Of a stretch of DNA of 58,359 bases, positions 9,177-19,975 are shown piece by piece. The stretch is taken from the NCBI GenBank assembly GCA_018813905.1, contig JAHJAO010000030.1, forward strand, positions 1-58,359, read 5' to 3'. Both the position numbers and the translations under genes were made by a program. Below the pieces are notes generated by a model. It worked only from the letters and a program-made list of their open reading frames with translations. It was not told the origin of the DNA and searched no databases. The DNA is from Candidatus Omnitrophota bacterium (GTDB lineage: Bacteria; Omnitrophota; Gorgyraeia; B26-G9). The stretch's first letter is position 1. Each line of letters begins with the position of its first letter.

Positions 9177-10256
9177 ATGTGGGATATAAAAAAATTATTG
9201 GTGACGGCAGTAGAAAAAGACGCTTCGGACCTGCATTTAGTTGTAGGCAACACACCGACATTGCGTATTGATGGAAAGCTGATAAATCTGGGCGATGAAA
9301 AATTGACCGGGGAACAATCGCGGCAGATGATTTACAGCATTCTTAATGAGGTGCAGCGTAAAAAATTTGAAGATTCATGGGAATTGGATTTTTCGTATCA
9401 GTTACCGGGCGTTAGCCGGTTTCGGGTTAATATCTACCGTTCTAAAGACGAAATCGAAGCCGCGTTTCGTGTGGTTGGTATCCGGATAAAAACACCGGAA
9501 GAATTAGGACTGCCTCTAGTTGTGTATGAGTTCTGCCGCAAGCTTTCTGGGATGATTTTAGTTACCGGTCCCACCGGAGTAGGTAAAACCACGACCATGA
9601 ACTCAATGATTGATATTATCAACCGGGAACGTTCCTGTCGTATAATTATTATCGAAGATCCGATTGAATACATCCACGAACACAAAAAAAGCATTGTAAT
9701 CCAAAGAGAAGTTTATTCGGATACCAAAACTTTTGCCCGTGCCCTGATTCAAACCCTGCGTCAGGACCCAAACGTAATCTGTGTCGGCGAGATGCGCGAT
9801 TTAGAAACTATTCAGACGGCATTGACCGCTGCGGAAACAGGTCACCTGGTTTTGGCGACATTGCATACCCCTGATGCTATCCAGACTATCGACCGGATTA
9901 TTGATGTTTTCCCGCCGCATGCACAGGAGCAGATAAGAATAACTTTAGCTTCCTGTATCCAGGGGGTTATTTCGCAGCAGCTTTTGGAGCGTATCGATAT
10001 GCCCGGGCGGACAATGGTCGCAGAAATTCTGATTGCTACGCCCGCGCTGCGCAATGTTATCCGGGAAGCGAAAACCGAGCAGATCCCGACGATTATGCAG
10101 ACGAATGCCGATATCGGCATGCTGCTTATGGATGTTTCTTTAAAAGATGCCTATTGCAAAGGCATTATCAGTTATGAATCTGCGGTCCGCCGGGTTAAGG
10201 ATTTGCAGCATTTCAAGGCGCTGCTGGCTAAATCGGGAAAAGAATCTCGCGCTTAA
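9177..10256 (+). CDS. pilT: Type IV pilus retraction ATPase PilT
   Basis: PilT is the hexameric ATPase that powers type IV pilus retraction at the inner membrane. The N-terminus (KDASDLHLVVGNTPTLRIDG) is the PilT PAS-like domain. Walker A is GPTGVGKTTT near residue 131, followed by an Asp box (IIIIEDPIEY), RQDPNVICVGEMRD and HLVLATLHT. The length of 359 residues is normal. The ATG is preceded by GAGGAG. No other pilus gene is nearby; its neighbours are nadC and uvrB, whose start follows directly on the pilT stop. It is the output side of the c-di-GMP theme seen elsewhere in the window. Confidence 0.95.
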   Translation: MWDIKKLLVTAVEKDASDLHLVVGNTPTLRIDGKLINLGDEKLTGEQSRQMIYSILNEVQRKKFEDSWELDFSYQLPGVSRFRVNIYRSKDEIEAAFRVVGIRIKTPEELGLPLVVYEFCRKLSGMILVTGPTGVGKTTTMNSMIDIINRERSCRIIIIEDPIEYIHEHKKSIVIQREVYSDTKTFARALIQTLRQDPNVICVGEMRDLETIQTALTAAETGHLVLATLHTPDAIQTIDRIIDVFPPHAQEQIRITLASCIQGVISQQLLERIDMPGRTMVAEILIATPALRNVIREAKTEQIPTIMQTNADIGMLLMDVSLKDAYCKGIISYESAVRRVKDLQHFKALLAKSGKESRA

Positions 10257-12263
10257 ATGAATGCTTTTAAGCTTCATACAAAATTTAAGCCCCGTGGCGA
10301 CCAACCTCAGGCCATAAATAAACTTACCAAAACAATAAATAACGGCAACGCCTATCAGACCCTGCTCGGGGTTACGGGCAGCGGCAAAACATTTACCATG
10401 GCCTCGCTTATTGCCAACATTAACCGGCCGACACTTGTAATTTCGCACAACAAAACCTTAGCCGCCCAGCTTTATATGGAGTTCAAAGAATTTTTCCCGG
10501 AAAATGCGGTAGAATATTTTATAAGTTATTATGATTATTATCAGCCGGAAGCGTATATGCCGACAACGGACACCTATATCCAAAAGGATGCATCAATTAA
10601 TGAACGCATAAATCGGCTGAGGTTGTCGGCGACAACGTCGTTGATTAGTCGTAACGATGTGATCGTGGTTGCTAGTGTCTCCTGTATATATAATTTGGGT
10701 TCTCCGGACGAATATGCGCAAAAATTTATTCGCCTGGTCCGGGGCGGGAAGCTTGACCGGGACGAATTCATCAAAAAATTGATACAAATTCGCTATGAAC
10801 GCAATGACGTGGATTTTTCTCCGGGAAAATTTAAAACCCGTGGCGATACGGTAGAAGTCTTTCCGATGTATGCTGAAAATTCAATCAGGGTTGAATTCCT
10901 TGCGGATACCGTTGATAGAATAGCAATAGTCGATCCGCTGCTTTACAAAACTAAAGGTTTTAAAGAGGAAATTGCTATTTATCCGGCGCAGCATTTTCTA
11001 ACTAATGCCGACAACCTAGAAGACGCTATTTCTTCTATCCAGGAAGAACTAGAAGCCCGGTTAGCGCAGCTGCATCGCCGGGGCAAATTACTTGAAGCGC
11101 AACGCTTAAGGAGCAGGACGATGTATGATATCGAAATGCTGCGGGAAGTCGGATATTGCCACGGGATTGAAAATTATTCCCGGCATCTTAGCCGCCGTTT
11201 GCCGGGCAGTCGGCCATTTTGTCTTTTGGATTATTTTAGCGAAAATTTTTTTATGATTATTGATGAATCTCATGTGACTATTCCTCAAATCCGTGGCATG
11301 TATAACGGTGATCGTGCCCGAAAAGAAGTGCTGGTAGAATACGGTTTCCGTCTGCCGTCGTGCCTCGATAACCGGCCTTTAAAATTTGAGGAATTCCAAA
11401 CGCAGGCAAAACAAATACTTTTTGCTTCGGCTACACCCAGTGAATATGAGTTAAAAAATAGCAAGTATGTTGTCGAGCAGATAATCAGGCCCACCGGGCT
11501 TATTGACCCAAAGATTATCGTTCGGCCTACCCAAGACCAGGTGGACGATATAATCCGGAACGTTAAGGAACGCGCCGCTAAAAGTGAGCGGATACTGGTT
11601 ACTACTTTAACTAAGCGCATGGCCGAAGACCTGTGCCGGTATTTACAGGACGCAGGGTTGGCGGCGCAATATCTACATTCGGAAATAGAGGTATTAAAAC
11701 GGGTGGCGATATTGAACAATTTAAGAAAAAAGAAGTTTGATTGCCTGGTCGGCGTAAACCTCTTAAGGGAAGGCCTGGATTTGCCGGAGGTATCGCTGGT
11801 ATGCGTTTTGGATGCGGATAAGGAAGGGTTCCTGCGTTCGGCTACTTCTTTGATTCAGGTCGCGGGCCGGGCGGCCAGAAATATAAACGGGCAAGTTATT
11901 ATGTATGCGGATGAACTTACTTCATCCTTGAAGATCGCATTAGGGGAAACAGAGCGCCGGCGGAAAATTCAGCTTGAGTACAACCGCCGCCGTAAAATTA
12001 AACCGGCCGGCATCAAGAAAGCGATTAAAGACTGGGATGAACTTGAAGAACACTCAAAGGATTTTGTCGAAGATGTCGTATCGCGGGATTTCACCGATTA
12101 CGAGCGCATGGATGCGATCGATAAACTCAAGGCGCAAATGCTGCTTGCCGCTAAAAATTTACAGTTTGAAAAAGCGATAGTTTTACGCGATAAAATAGCC
12201 GCGTTAAAACAAGATGCAGGTCATGGAAACAAAAATTTTGAATTTGCTAAAAGAAAACAGTGA
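10257..12263 (+). CDS. uvrB: UvrABC excinuclease subunit B
   Basis: UvrB is the damage-verifying helicase-like subunit of nucleotide excision repair. It has Walker A (GVTGSGKTFT, residues ~39-48), the beta-hairpin region YYDYYQPEAYMP, the IDESHVT Walker B box, the GVNLLREGLDLPEVS and QVAGRAARN helicase motifs, and a C-terminal UVR domain (LAAKNLQFEKAIVLRDKIAALK region) that contacts UvrC. The 668 residues are full length. It starts on the base after the pilT stop and its end overlaps birA by about 50 bases. Confidence 0.97.
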   Translation: MNAFKLHTKFKPRGDQPQAINKLTKTINNGNAYQTLLGVTGSGKTFTMASLIANINRPTLVISHNKTLAAQLYMEFKEFFPENAVEYFISYYDYYQPEAYMPTTDTYIQKDASINERINRLRLSATTSLISRNDVIVVASVSCIYNLGSPDEYAQKFIRLVRGGKLDRDEFIKKLIQIRYERNDVDFSPGKFKTRGDTVEVFPMYAENSIRVEFLADTVDRIAIVDPLLYKTKGFKEEIAIYPAQHFLTNADNLEDAISSIQEELEARLAQLHRRGKLLEAQRLRSRTMYDIEMLREVGYCHGIENYSRHLSRRLPGSRPFCLLDYFSENFFMIIDESHVTIPQIRGMYNGDRARKEVLVEYGFRLPSCLDNRPLKFEEFQTQAKQILFASATPSEYELKNSKYVVEQIIRPTGLIDPKIIVRPTQDQVDDIIRNVKERAAKSERILVTTLTKRMAEDLCRYLQDAGLAAQYLHSEIEVLKRVAILNNLRKKKFDCLVGVNLLREGLDLPEVSLVCVLDADKEGFLRSATSLIQVAGRAARNINGQVIMYADELTSSLKIALGETERRRKIQLEYNRRRKIKPAGIKKAIKDWDELEEHSKDFVEDVVSRDFTDYERMDAIDKLKAQMLLAAKNLQFEKAIVLRDKIAALKQDAGHGNKNFEFAKRKQ

Positions 12264-13182
12264 TTCATTTCTATCCGGCGAGGAAATATCACGCCAGTTG
12301 TATGTTTCCCGTACCGCTGTCTGGAAGCATATTCAGCATTTAAAAGACGCCGGATATGAAATTATTGCCCAGCCCCATTTAGGCTATCGGCTCCAAGCTG
12401 TTCCCGATAAAATGCTGCCGGATGAGATAGGGTATAATTTAAATACGAAAATTTTCGCTAAAAAAATAATTTCATTTTCCTCCACGACCTCGACCAATGA
12501 TGTTGCTTATAAGTTAGCCGAGCAGGGCCAAGATGAAGGTGCGCTGGTTGTGGCGGAAGAACAGTCCCGCGGACGGGGACGGATGGAGCGAAAATGGCTT
12601 TCCCCGCCGGGCGTGGGGATTTATGCCTCGTTGATTTTACGGCCGAAGATAACACCGATTGAGGCGGGAAAAATTACGTTGATGGGGGCGGTGAGTATCG
12701 CTAAAATAATAAGAAAGCTTTACGGAATAACGGCATTAATCAAGTGGCCGAACGATGTTTTTATTGAAAATGAAAAAATCTGTGGTATCCTGACAGAAAT
12801 GAACGCCGAGCAGGACTTGATTAAATTTGTAATCTTAGGTATGGGGGTGAACGTCAATAATGACGCCGCGCAAATACCTCCGGGTGCGACTTCACTTAAA
12901 ATACAGACGGGCCGGCAGATTAACCGTATCGAATTTTTCCAAAACGTATTAGAGGAACTTGAAGCCCATTACGTAAAAATAATCCAGCGTGAATTCGACT
13001 TTATAATTGACGAATGGAGGAATCTTTCTCTAACTTTAGGCCGGCGGGTGAAAATAAAAAGGGAAAGCAAAAATATCGAAGGCCAGGCCATGGATATAGA
13101 TGAGAACGGTGCGTTGATTATCCGCGACGATTTTGGCTTTTCGCATCACATCTTAAGCGGGGATGTGCAGATTGAGAGGTAA
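12214..13182 (+). CDS. birA: Biotin-[acetyl-CoA-carboxylase] ligase / biotin repressor BirA
   Basis: BirA attaches biotin to the carboxyl carrier protein of acetyl-CoA carboxylase. The N-terminal ~60 residues form a winged-helix DNA-binding domain (LSGEEISRQLYVSRTAVWKHI), so it could also repress a biotin operon. The catalytic core has GRGRMERKW, the KWPNDVFI strand and the LGMGVNVN block, and a small C-terminal domain follows. It starts inside the uvrB end; ATG 12214 and ATG 12223 are both possible and differ by three residues. No biotin gene is in the window, so any operator target lies elsewhere. Confidence 0.93.
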   Translation: MQVMETKILNLLKENSDSFLSGEEISRQLYVSRTAVWKHIQHLKDAGYEIIAQPHLGYRLQAVPDKMLPDEIGYNLNTKIFAKKIISFSSTTSTNDVAYKLAEQGQDEGALVVAEEQSRGRGRMERKWLSPPGVGIYASLILRPKITPIEAGKITLMGAVSIAKIIRKLYGITALIKWPNDVFIENEKICGILTEMNAEQDLIKFVILGMGVNVNNDAAQIPPGATSLKIQTGRQINRIEFFQNVLEELEAHYVKIIQREFDFIIDEWRNLSLTLGRRVKIKRESKNIEGQAMDIDENGALIIRDDFGFSHHILSGDVQIER

Positions 13183-13183
13183 A

Positions 13184-13951
13184 ATGTTATTGCTTATAGA
13201 CCTGGGAAATACCTGCATTAAAATCGGTTTTAAGGACAGAAGAGAAAATTACCGGCAATGGAACATGTCTTCGCTGCTGCTTAAAGATTTCCCCCGTTTT
13301 AAGGCCGGCATGAATAAGGGGAATAAAAAATTTAATATCAATAAAGTTGAAGTTATAGTTTACTGTTCGGTAGTCCCGGCTTTTGACAGTATTCTGGAAA
13401 ATTATTTAAAAATAATCTATCCAAAAACGAAAATTTTTAAGTTAGGTGACGATATCGATATTCCCGTAAAGAATTTATATTCTCATCCGAAACAGGTAGG
13501 TAAAGATCGCTTAGCTAATGCCGTGGCCGCAAAATATTTTTATAAATTGCCGGCGGTGATTGTTGATTTTGGAACAGCAATTACGATTGATGTAGTGTCC
13601 GGGGCGGGTGCATATCTGGGTGGTATTATTGTGCCGGGGATCGGAATGTCTTTGGCCGGTTTATACGAGAAAACAGCTTTGTTGCCTAAAATTGAACAAT
13701 GCCACCAACCGGCAAAAATTTTGGGCACAAACACCAAAAACTCAATTTTAAGCGGTATTTATTACGGTACCGGATTTCTAATTGATGGATTTATTAAGGC
13801 CTTTGAAACTATTGTAAAAAATAAGGCTACGGTCATTGCTACCGGCGGCAATCTTGATCTGGTTCGGACAATAAGTAAAAAGATTACGGATTTTGATTTG
13901 TATTTGACATTGAAAGGAATAGAAAAATCTTATTTAACCTCAAAAAAATAA
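13184..13951 (+). CDS. coaX: Type III pantothenate kinase
   Basis: CoaX phosphorylates pantothenate, the first step of coenzyme A synthesis; type III enzymes belong to the ASKHA fold. Visible motifs are the phosphate-binding DLGNTCIKIG at the N-terminus, PKQVGKDRLANAVAA, VVDFGTAITIDVV, GGIIVPGIGMS and a final ATGGN block. The track start (13163) lies within birA; the ATG at 13184 is preceded by GAGAGGT and matches the family N-terminus, giving 255 residues. It ends the pilT-uvrB-birA-coaX run. Confidence 0.94.
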   Translation: MLLLIDLGNTCIKIGFKDRRENYRQWNMSSLLLKDFPRFKAGMNKGNKKFNINKVEVIVYCSVVPAFDSILENYLKIIYPKTKIFKLGDDIDIPVKNLYSHPKQVGKDRLANAVAAKYFYKLPAVIVDFGTAITIDVVSGAGAYLGGIIVPGIGMSLAGLYEKTALLPKIEQCHQPAKILGTNTKNSILSGIYYGTGFLIDGFIKAFETIVKNKATVIATGGNLDLVRTISKKITDFDLYLTLKGIEKSYLTSKK

Positions 13952-14023
13952 GATATTAACTAATTTCTGCCAAATATCTCCAATTTTCCCCTAGATTTAA
14001 CTACTTTTTTTTAAAAATAACAC

Positions 14024-14052
14024 TTGATTAATGAAATCAATTGTGATAACTT
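14024..14052 (+). promoter_or_regulatory. Candidate groESL promoter
   Basis: TTGATT (14024-14029), a 17-base spacer and TAACTT (14047-14052) lie just upstream of the CIRCE element. The -10 is weak and other pairings in this AT-rich stretch are possible, but the position relative to CIRCE is as expected. Confidence 0.4.
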
Positions 14053-14066
14053 AATATTTCTTAAAA

Positions 14067-14093
14067 TTAGCACTCCTCATTGCTGAGTGCTGA
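14067..14093 (+). promoter_or_regulatory. CIRCE operator (HrcA site)
   Basis: TTAGCACTC, nine bases, then GAGTGCTGA matches the CIRCE inverted repeat TTAGCACTC-N9-GAGTGCTAA except for one base in the right arm. It lies 34 bases before the groES start, where HrcA would repress groESL in the absence of heat stress. It implies an hrcA gene elsewhere in the genome. Confidence 0.95.
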
Positions 14094-14127
14094 TAAAACA
14101 GAAAAATAAAAAGAAAGGAGGCGGATT

Positions 14128-14418
14128 ATGAAATTTAAACCATTAGGTGACCGCGTGCTGGTTGAAGTGCTTGAGCCGGAAGGAAAAACAAAAGGGGGTA
14201 TTGTTTTGCCGGATACCGCAAAGGAAAAGCCGCAGGAGGCAAAGATAATTGCTGTGGGGCAGGGCAAAGTTCTGGAAAGTGGCAAGGTTCAGGCGCCGGA
14301 GGTAAAAGTCGGCGACCGGGTAATCTTTGGGAAATATTCCGGGACTGCGGTAACGACCAAAGATGGCCAGGAGTATTTAATCCTGAGAGAAGAAGATATT
14401 TTAGCGATTGTTTCTTAA
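14128..14418 (+). CDS. groES: Co-chaperonin GroES (Cpn10)
   Basis: GroES caps the GroEL folding chamber. The sequence [12 protein letters not shown] at the N-terminus, the mobile loop around [18 protein letters not shown], and the closing [14 protein letters not shown] are textbook. The length is 96 residues. A strong ribosome site (AAAGGAGGC) precedes the ATG. It is transcribed with groEL, 20 bases downstream, under the CIRCE operator. Confidence 0.98.
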   Translation: MKFKPLGDRVLVEVLEPEGKTKGGIVLPDTAKEKPQEAKIIAVGQGKVLESGKVQAPEVKVGDRVIFGKYSGTAVTTKDGQEYLILREEDILAIVS

Positions 14419-14423
14419 ACTAA

Positions 14424-16088
<1,665 letters not shown>

Positions 16089-16118
16089 TACTGCCTGAAA
16101 TCGTAAAAGATAAGAGTT

Positions 16119-16154
16119 AAAAACCCGCAAGGTAAGTTGCCTTGCGGGTTTTTA
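16119..16154 (+). terminator. Rho-independent terminator after groEL
   Basis: A 12-bp perfect stem (AAACCCGCAAGG / CCTTGCGGGTTT) with a 7-base loop is followed by T-rich sequence. It separates groESL from the guaB3-like gene, whose promoter starts at 16160. Confidence 0.92.
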
Positions 16155-16159
16155 ATTAA

Positions 16160-16188
16160 TTGACACAAAAAAAATTTTGTGATATATT
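16160..16188 (+). promoter_or_regulatory. Strong sigma-70-type promoter for the guaB3-apt run
   Basis: TTGACA (16160-16165), a 17-base A/T-rich spacer and TATATT (16183-16188). It begins only a few bases after the groEL terminator and leaves a leader of about 80 bases before the gene at 16277. Confidence 0.8.
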
Positions 16189-16276
16189 TAAAGCTCATAA
16201 CTGGTATTGATTTCAAGGTGTTTTGAAAAAAAGCGGTATATCTTTATAACACAAAAAAGGGGAGGATGCATAGGTA

Positions 16277-17437
16277 ATGGCGGAGTTTATTGGAAGAGAC
16301 CGAAAAGCAAGGCGTTGTTACGGATTTGACGAAGTTGCCTTGGTGCCCGGGATGGCTACTATAAATCCTAATGAGGTTGATACGAGTTTTGTCCTGGGGG
16401 ACAAGACCTATAAGGCGCCGATTTTAGCTGCGGCAATGGATGGGGTGGTGGATGTTGATTTCGCCGTGGAAATGGGCCGGCTGGGAGGGCTTGCGGTTTT
16501 AAATTTGGAAGGCGTACAGACGCGTTATGATAAGCCGGAGGAGGTCCTGGAAAGAATTGCAAAAGCTACTGCGGAAGAAGCGACGAAACTGGTCCAGGAT
16601 ATCTATAATGAACCGATAAAAGAAAAATTGATTGGCGTACGTATCCGGCAGATAAAAGAAAAAAAAGTTCCTTGCGTTGTCAGCTCTATACCGCAGCGGG
16701 CAGAGCATTTCGGCCAGATTGCCGAAGATGCCGGCGCGGATATTTTTGTGGTCCAGTCTACCGTTACTTCCGTAAGGCATATTTCAACGGAATATAAGGT
16801 TTTAGACCTGGCAAAATTTTGTAAAAAAATGAAAATACCCGTAATCATCGGTAATTGTGTGACCTACAATGTGGCGTTAGAGTTATTTGAAACCGGCGCC
16901 AGCGCTTTGCTTATTGGTATTGGCCCCGGGGCCGCGTGTACAACCCGGGGTGTTTTGGGTATTGGTGTGCCTCAGGTTACCGCAACTTGTGATGCCGCGG
17001 CGGCCAGAGACTTTTATCATAAAAAAACGGGTAAATATATCCCGATTATAACGGACGGCGGAATGCGTACGGGCGGCGATATCTGTAAGGCATTTGCTTG
17101 CGGTGCGGATGCGGTTATGGTCGGATCAGCCTTTGCCCGGGCTAAAGAAGCTCCGGGACGGGGATATCATTGGGGGATGGCGACGCCGCACGCCAATTTG
17201 CCTCGTGGAACGAGAATTTTTGTGGGAACCACAGCCGCTTTAGAAGAGATTTTATTTGGTCCGGCAAGATTGGATGACGGTTCGCAAAATCTGGTAGGTG
17301 CGTTAGGGCTTTCCATGGGGTCGGTCGGTGCGAAAACGATAAAAGAGATGCATCTGACGGAACTTATTATTGCGCCATCTATCCAAACCGAAGGCAAGAT
17401 TTTTCAGCAAGTGCAGCGTGTGGGCATGGGCAAATAA
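16277..17437 (+). CDS. GuaB3-type IMP dehydrogenase/GMP reductase family protein
   Basis: A TIM-barrel enzyme of the IMPDH/GMP reductase family acting in guanine nucleotide metabolism. The flexible loop with catalytic Cys is GPGAACTTRGVLGIGVPQ, and PIITDGGMRTGGDICKAFACGADAVMVG binds the phosphate. The 386 residues lack the CBS domains of classical GuaB, as in the GuaB3 subgroup. Recent work on bacterial GuaB3 proteins points to GMP reductase activity; whether this one is a reductase or a dehydrogenase cannot be read from sequence alone. The ribosome site (AGGGGAGG) is followed by a three-codon mini-ORF (ATG CAT AGG TAA, 16266-16277) whose stop shares one base with the real ATG. Confidence 0.85.
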   Translation: MAEFIGRDRKARRCYGFDEVALVPGMATINPNEVDTSFVLGDKTYKAPILAAAMDGVVDVDFAVEMGRLGGLAVLNLEGVQTRYDKPEEVLERIAKATAEEATKLVQDIYNEPIKEKLIGVRIRQIKEKKVPCVVSSIPQRAEHFGQIAEDAGADIFVVQSTVTSVRHISTEYKVLDLAKFCKKMKIPVIIGNCVTYNVALELFETGASALLIGIGPGAACTTRGVLGIGVPQVTATCDAAAARDFYHKKTGKYIPIITDGGMRTGGDICKAFACGADAVMVGSAFARAKEAPGRGYHWGMATPHANLPRGTRIFVGTTAALEEILFGPARLDDGSQNLVGALGLSMGSVGAKTIKEMHLTELIIAPSIQTEGKIFQQVQRVGMGK

Positions 17438-17484
17438 TACCCCTGGGCAATAAATAAAACCATATCCAAATACATTAACCTGAG

Positions 17485-19254
17485 ATGAAGATAAAAAGAA
17501 CGCATCATTGCGCCGAGTTAAATATTAACGATGAAGGCAAGAATGTCCTGCTTTGCGGCTGGGTGCATACGCGCCGTGATCACGGGGGCTTGATTTTTAT
17601 CGACTTAAGGGACCGCGCCGGCCTTACCCAGGTTGTTTTTAATCCTGAAAATAGTACGGCGGTCCATGAACAAGCGCAGCTTTTAAAAAATGAGTTTGTA
17701 ATTTGCGTGCAGGGCGTTGTGCGCAGAAGGCCCCCGGGCACGGAAAACAAAAAGGTTTCTACCGGAGAGATTGAACTGGTGTGTGAATCTCTGGAAATAT
17801 TAAATGCCGCGGCGGCTTTGCCTTTTGAAATAAATGATGATAAAGAAGTTAACGAGGATTTGCGTTTGTCTTACCGCTATTTGGATTTGCGCCGGCCGGG
17901 AATGAAGAAAAATTTAATTTTGCGGTCGAAAGTTTTTAAGATAATGCGGGATTTTTTAGATGAAAAAGGATTTTTAGAAATTGAAACGCCGATCTTGACT
18001 AAAAGCACGCCGGAAGGCGCGCGTGATTATCTTGTGCCCTCGCGCATAAATCACGGGCAATTTTATGCCCTGCCGCAATCACCGCAGTTATTTAAACAAA
18101 TATTAATGGTGGCCGGTTTTGATAAATATTATCAGATTGCGCGTTGTTTTCGCGACGAAGATCTGAGAAAAGACCGGCAGCCGGAATTTACGCAGCTGGA
18201 TATTGAAATGTCTTTTGTAGACGAAGAAGAAATTTTTACGTTAATAGAAGGGCTTTTTTTAAAAATCTTCAATGAGGTTTTAGGCCGAAAGTTAGAACGG
18301 CCCTTTAAACGTATGAGTTACGATGAAGCCTTAAACCGCTATGGCTCGGATAAACCGGACCTGCGCTGTGAGATCGAACTTAAAGAATTAAACAGTAAAT
18401 TAAGCGCTTGTAATTTCAAGGTATTTGAAAAAGCGATAAGCGCCGGCGGGGCGGTAATGGCTATAAAAGTTGACGGTGCGGCGGCTTTGTCTTTGAAAGA
18501 ACTGGAGCTTCTTACAGAACAATCTAAAGAATTGGGCGCCAAAGGGCTGGTTTGGATTAAGGTGTTGGCAGGCGACTATCAGTCGCCGGTTAAGAAACAC
18601 TTAGGGGATGAACTGTTAAAAAATATCGCGCAGCATTTACAAGCAAAGCCGGGAGATTTGCTGCTGATCGTGGCCGACACTAAAAAGATAGCTCGGAGCG
18701 TGTTAGGGCAGTTGCGTTTGGAATTGGCAGAAAAATTCGGCCTGCTCAAAAAAGACAGCTTTGAATTTGTCTGGGTTGTGGACTTCCCGTTATTCCAATA
18801 TAATGCGGAGGAAAAGCGCTGGGATTCTGAACATCATCCGTTTACCGCGCCGAAGGACGAAGATTTAAAATTTTTAGATTCAGCGCAAGATTTATCGCGC
18901 GTGCGTTCGCGGGCTTATGATTTGGTAGTCAACGGAGTGGAGTTGGGCAGCGGCAGTATTAGAATACATCGGCCTGAACTTCAAACAAAAATTTTTAAAA
19001 TCTTAGGATTAGGCGAAGAGGAGACGCAGTCCAAATTCGGATTTTTATTGGAAGCATTTAAATACGGCGCGCCGCCGCACGGAGGAATCGCTCCCGGCCT
19101 CGATAGATTGCTTACACTTTTGACCCAGAGTTCTAGTATTCGGGAAGTGATCGCCTTTCCCAAGAACCAGAAAGGGGTCTGCCCGATGACCCAGGCGCCC
19201 TCAGATGTTTCGGCACGGCAGTTAAAAGAACTGCATTTGACAATAAAAGAATGA
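17485..19254 (+). CDS. aspS: Aspartyl-tRNA synthetase
   Basis: Class IIb synthetase. It has the N-terminal OB-fold anticodon domain (VLLCGWVHTRRDHGGLIFIDLRDR), the catalytic core with motif 2 (FRDEDLRKDRQPEFTQLDIEMSF), the bacterial-type GAD insertion (about residues 290-410) and motif 3 (GAPPHGGIAPGLDRLL). The 589 residues match the bacterial type. It could be non-discriminating (also charging tRNA-Asn) if the genome has gatCAB; that cannot be settled here. It ends in TGA, which shows UGA is a normal stop in this genome. Confidence 0.97.
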   Translation: MKIKRTHHCAELNINDEGKNVLLCGWVHTRRDHGGLIFIDLRDRAGLTQVVFNPENSTAVHEQAQLLKNEFVICVQGVVRRRPPGTENKKVSTGEIELVCESLEILNAAAALPFEINDDKEVNEDLRLSYRYLDLRRPGMKKNLILRSKVFKIMRDFLDEKGFLEIETPILTKSTPEGARDYLVPSRINHGQFYALPQSPQLFKQILMVAGFDKYYQIARCFRDEDLRKDRQPEFTQLDIEMSFVDEEEIFTLIEGLFLKIFNEVLGRKLERPFKRMSYDEALNRYGSDKPDLRCEIELKELNSKLSACNFKVFEKAISAGGAVMAIKVDGAAALSLKELELLTEQSKELGAKGLVWIKVLAGDYQSPVKKHLGDELLKNIAQHLQAKPGDLLLIVADTKKIARSVLGQLRLELAEKFGLLKKDSFEFVWVVDFPLFQYNAEEKRWDSEHHPFTAPKDEDLKFLDSAQDLSRVRSRAYDLVVNGVELGSGSIRIHRPELQTKIFKILGLGEEETQSKFGFLLEAFKYGAPPHGGIAPGLDRLLTLLTQSSSIREVIAFPKNQKGVCPMTQAPSDVSARQLKELHLTIKE

Positions 19255-19325
19255 TGAATTATAATAACGAAATCAAAGCTAACTATTTAAAATTGAAGAA
19301 GTAGAAGCGATGCAGGAGGTGAATT

Positions 19326-19946
19326 ATGCTTAGATTTGTATCTTTGATTGTGATAACCGCGATGGTAAGCGCGGGCCTGGTTGGTTGTGCAAAACGCATT
19401 GAAATAGTAACCATAGAAAAAGAGCGGATCGATCAGGATTTATCGAAAGGCAATAAGGGATTTTTAAAAGGAACGCCGCCGCAGCAAAAAGAACTGAAGG
19501 AGAGGGATACTAAACGCACCTATTATCAGGTTACGATAGAGATGCCGCCGTACGTGGAATGGAGAGACTATCCCAAGACCGTGGATGAAGAATTATGGGG
19601 AAATCGCGGCTATATCTATGGCGGGCCGCAAACGATAACGCCGCAGAAGGGTAAAAAAGAGGCGAAACAGGAAGAGAGCAGAAAAGAAGCTATCATTTTA
19701 CCAATGGAAGATGAACCGGCAGATTTAGAGGAGGATGTCGAGCTGATTATCTCGGAAGATATTCCCGCAACGGAGCCGGCTTATACCGAATATGTGGTGA
19801 AAAAGGGCGATACGTTAGGAAAAATTTCTCAAAAAGTGTATGGCACCTCAAAAAAATGGCAATTAATTTACAACACTAACCGAAATATAATAAAAGGACC
19901 GGACAAGATCTATCCGGGGCAAAAATTAAAAATCCCCCGCCAATAG
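19326..19946 (+). CDS. LysM-domain lipoprotein
   Basis: An exported cell-envelope protein of unknown exact role. A signal peptide with lipobox (AGLVGC, Cys at about 22) marks it as a lipoprotein. The middle is charged and low in complexity, with PYVEWRDYPKTVDEELWG as its most distinctive stretch. The C-terminus (residues ~157-204) is one LysM domain (YVVKKGDTLGKISQKVYG ... GQKLKIP), which binds peptidoglycan. It has a strong AGGAGGTG ribosome site. Between aspS and phoH it sits in a housekeeping run with envelope genes; a structural role tying the outer membrane to the wall is likely. Confidence 0.85.
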   Translation: MLRFVSLIVITAMVSAGLVGCAKRIEIVTIEKERIDQDLSKGNKGFLKGTPPQQKELKERDTKRTYYQVTIEMPPYVEWRDYPKTVDEELWGNRGYIYGGPQTITPQKGKKEAKQEESRKEAIILPMEDEPADLEEDVELIISEDIPATEPAYTEYVVKKGDTLGKISQKVYGTSKKWQLIYNTNRNIIKGPDKIYPGQKLKIPRQ

Positions 19947-19975
19947 AATTATTATTTTGAATTGCCCGAGATATA

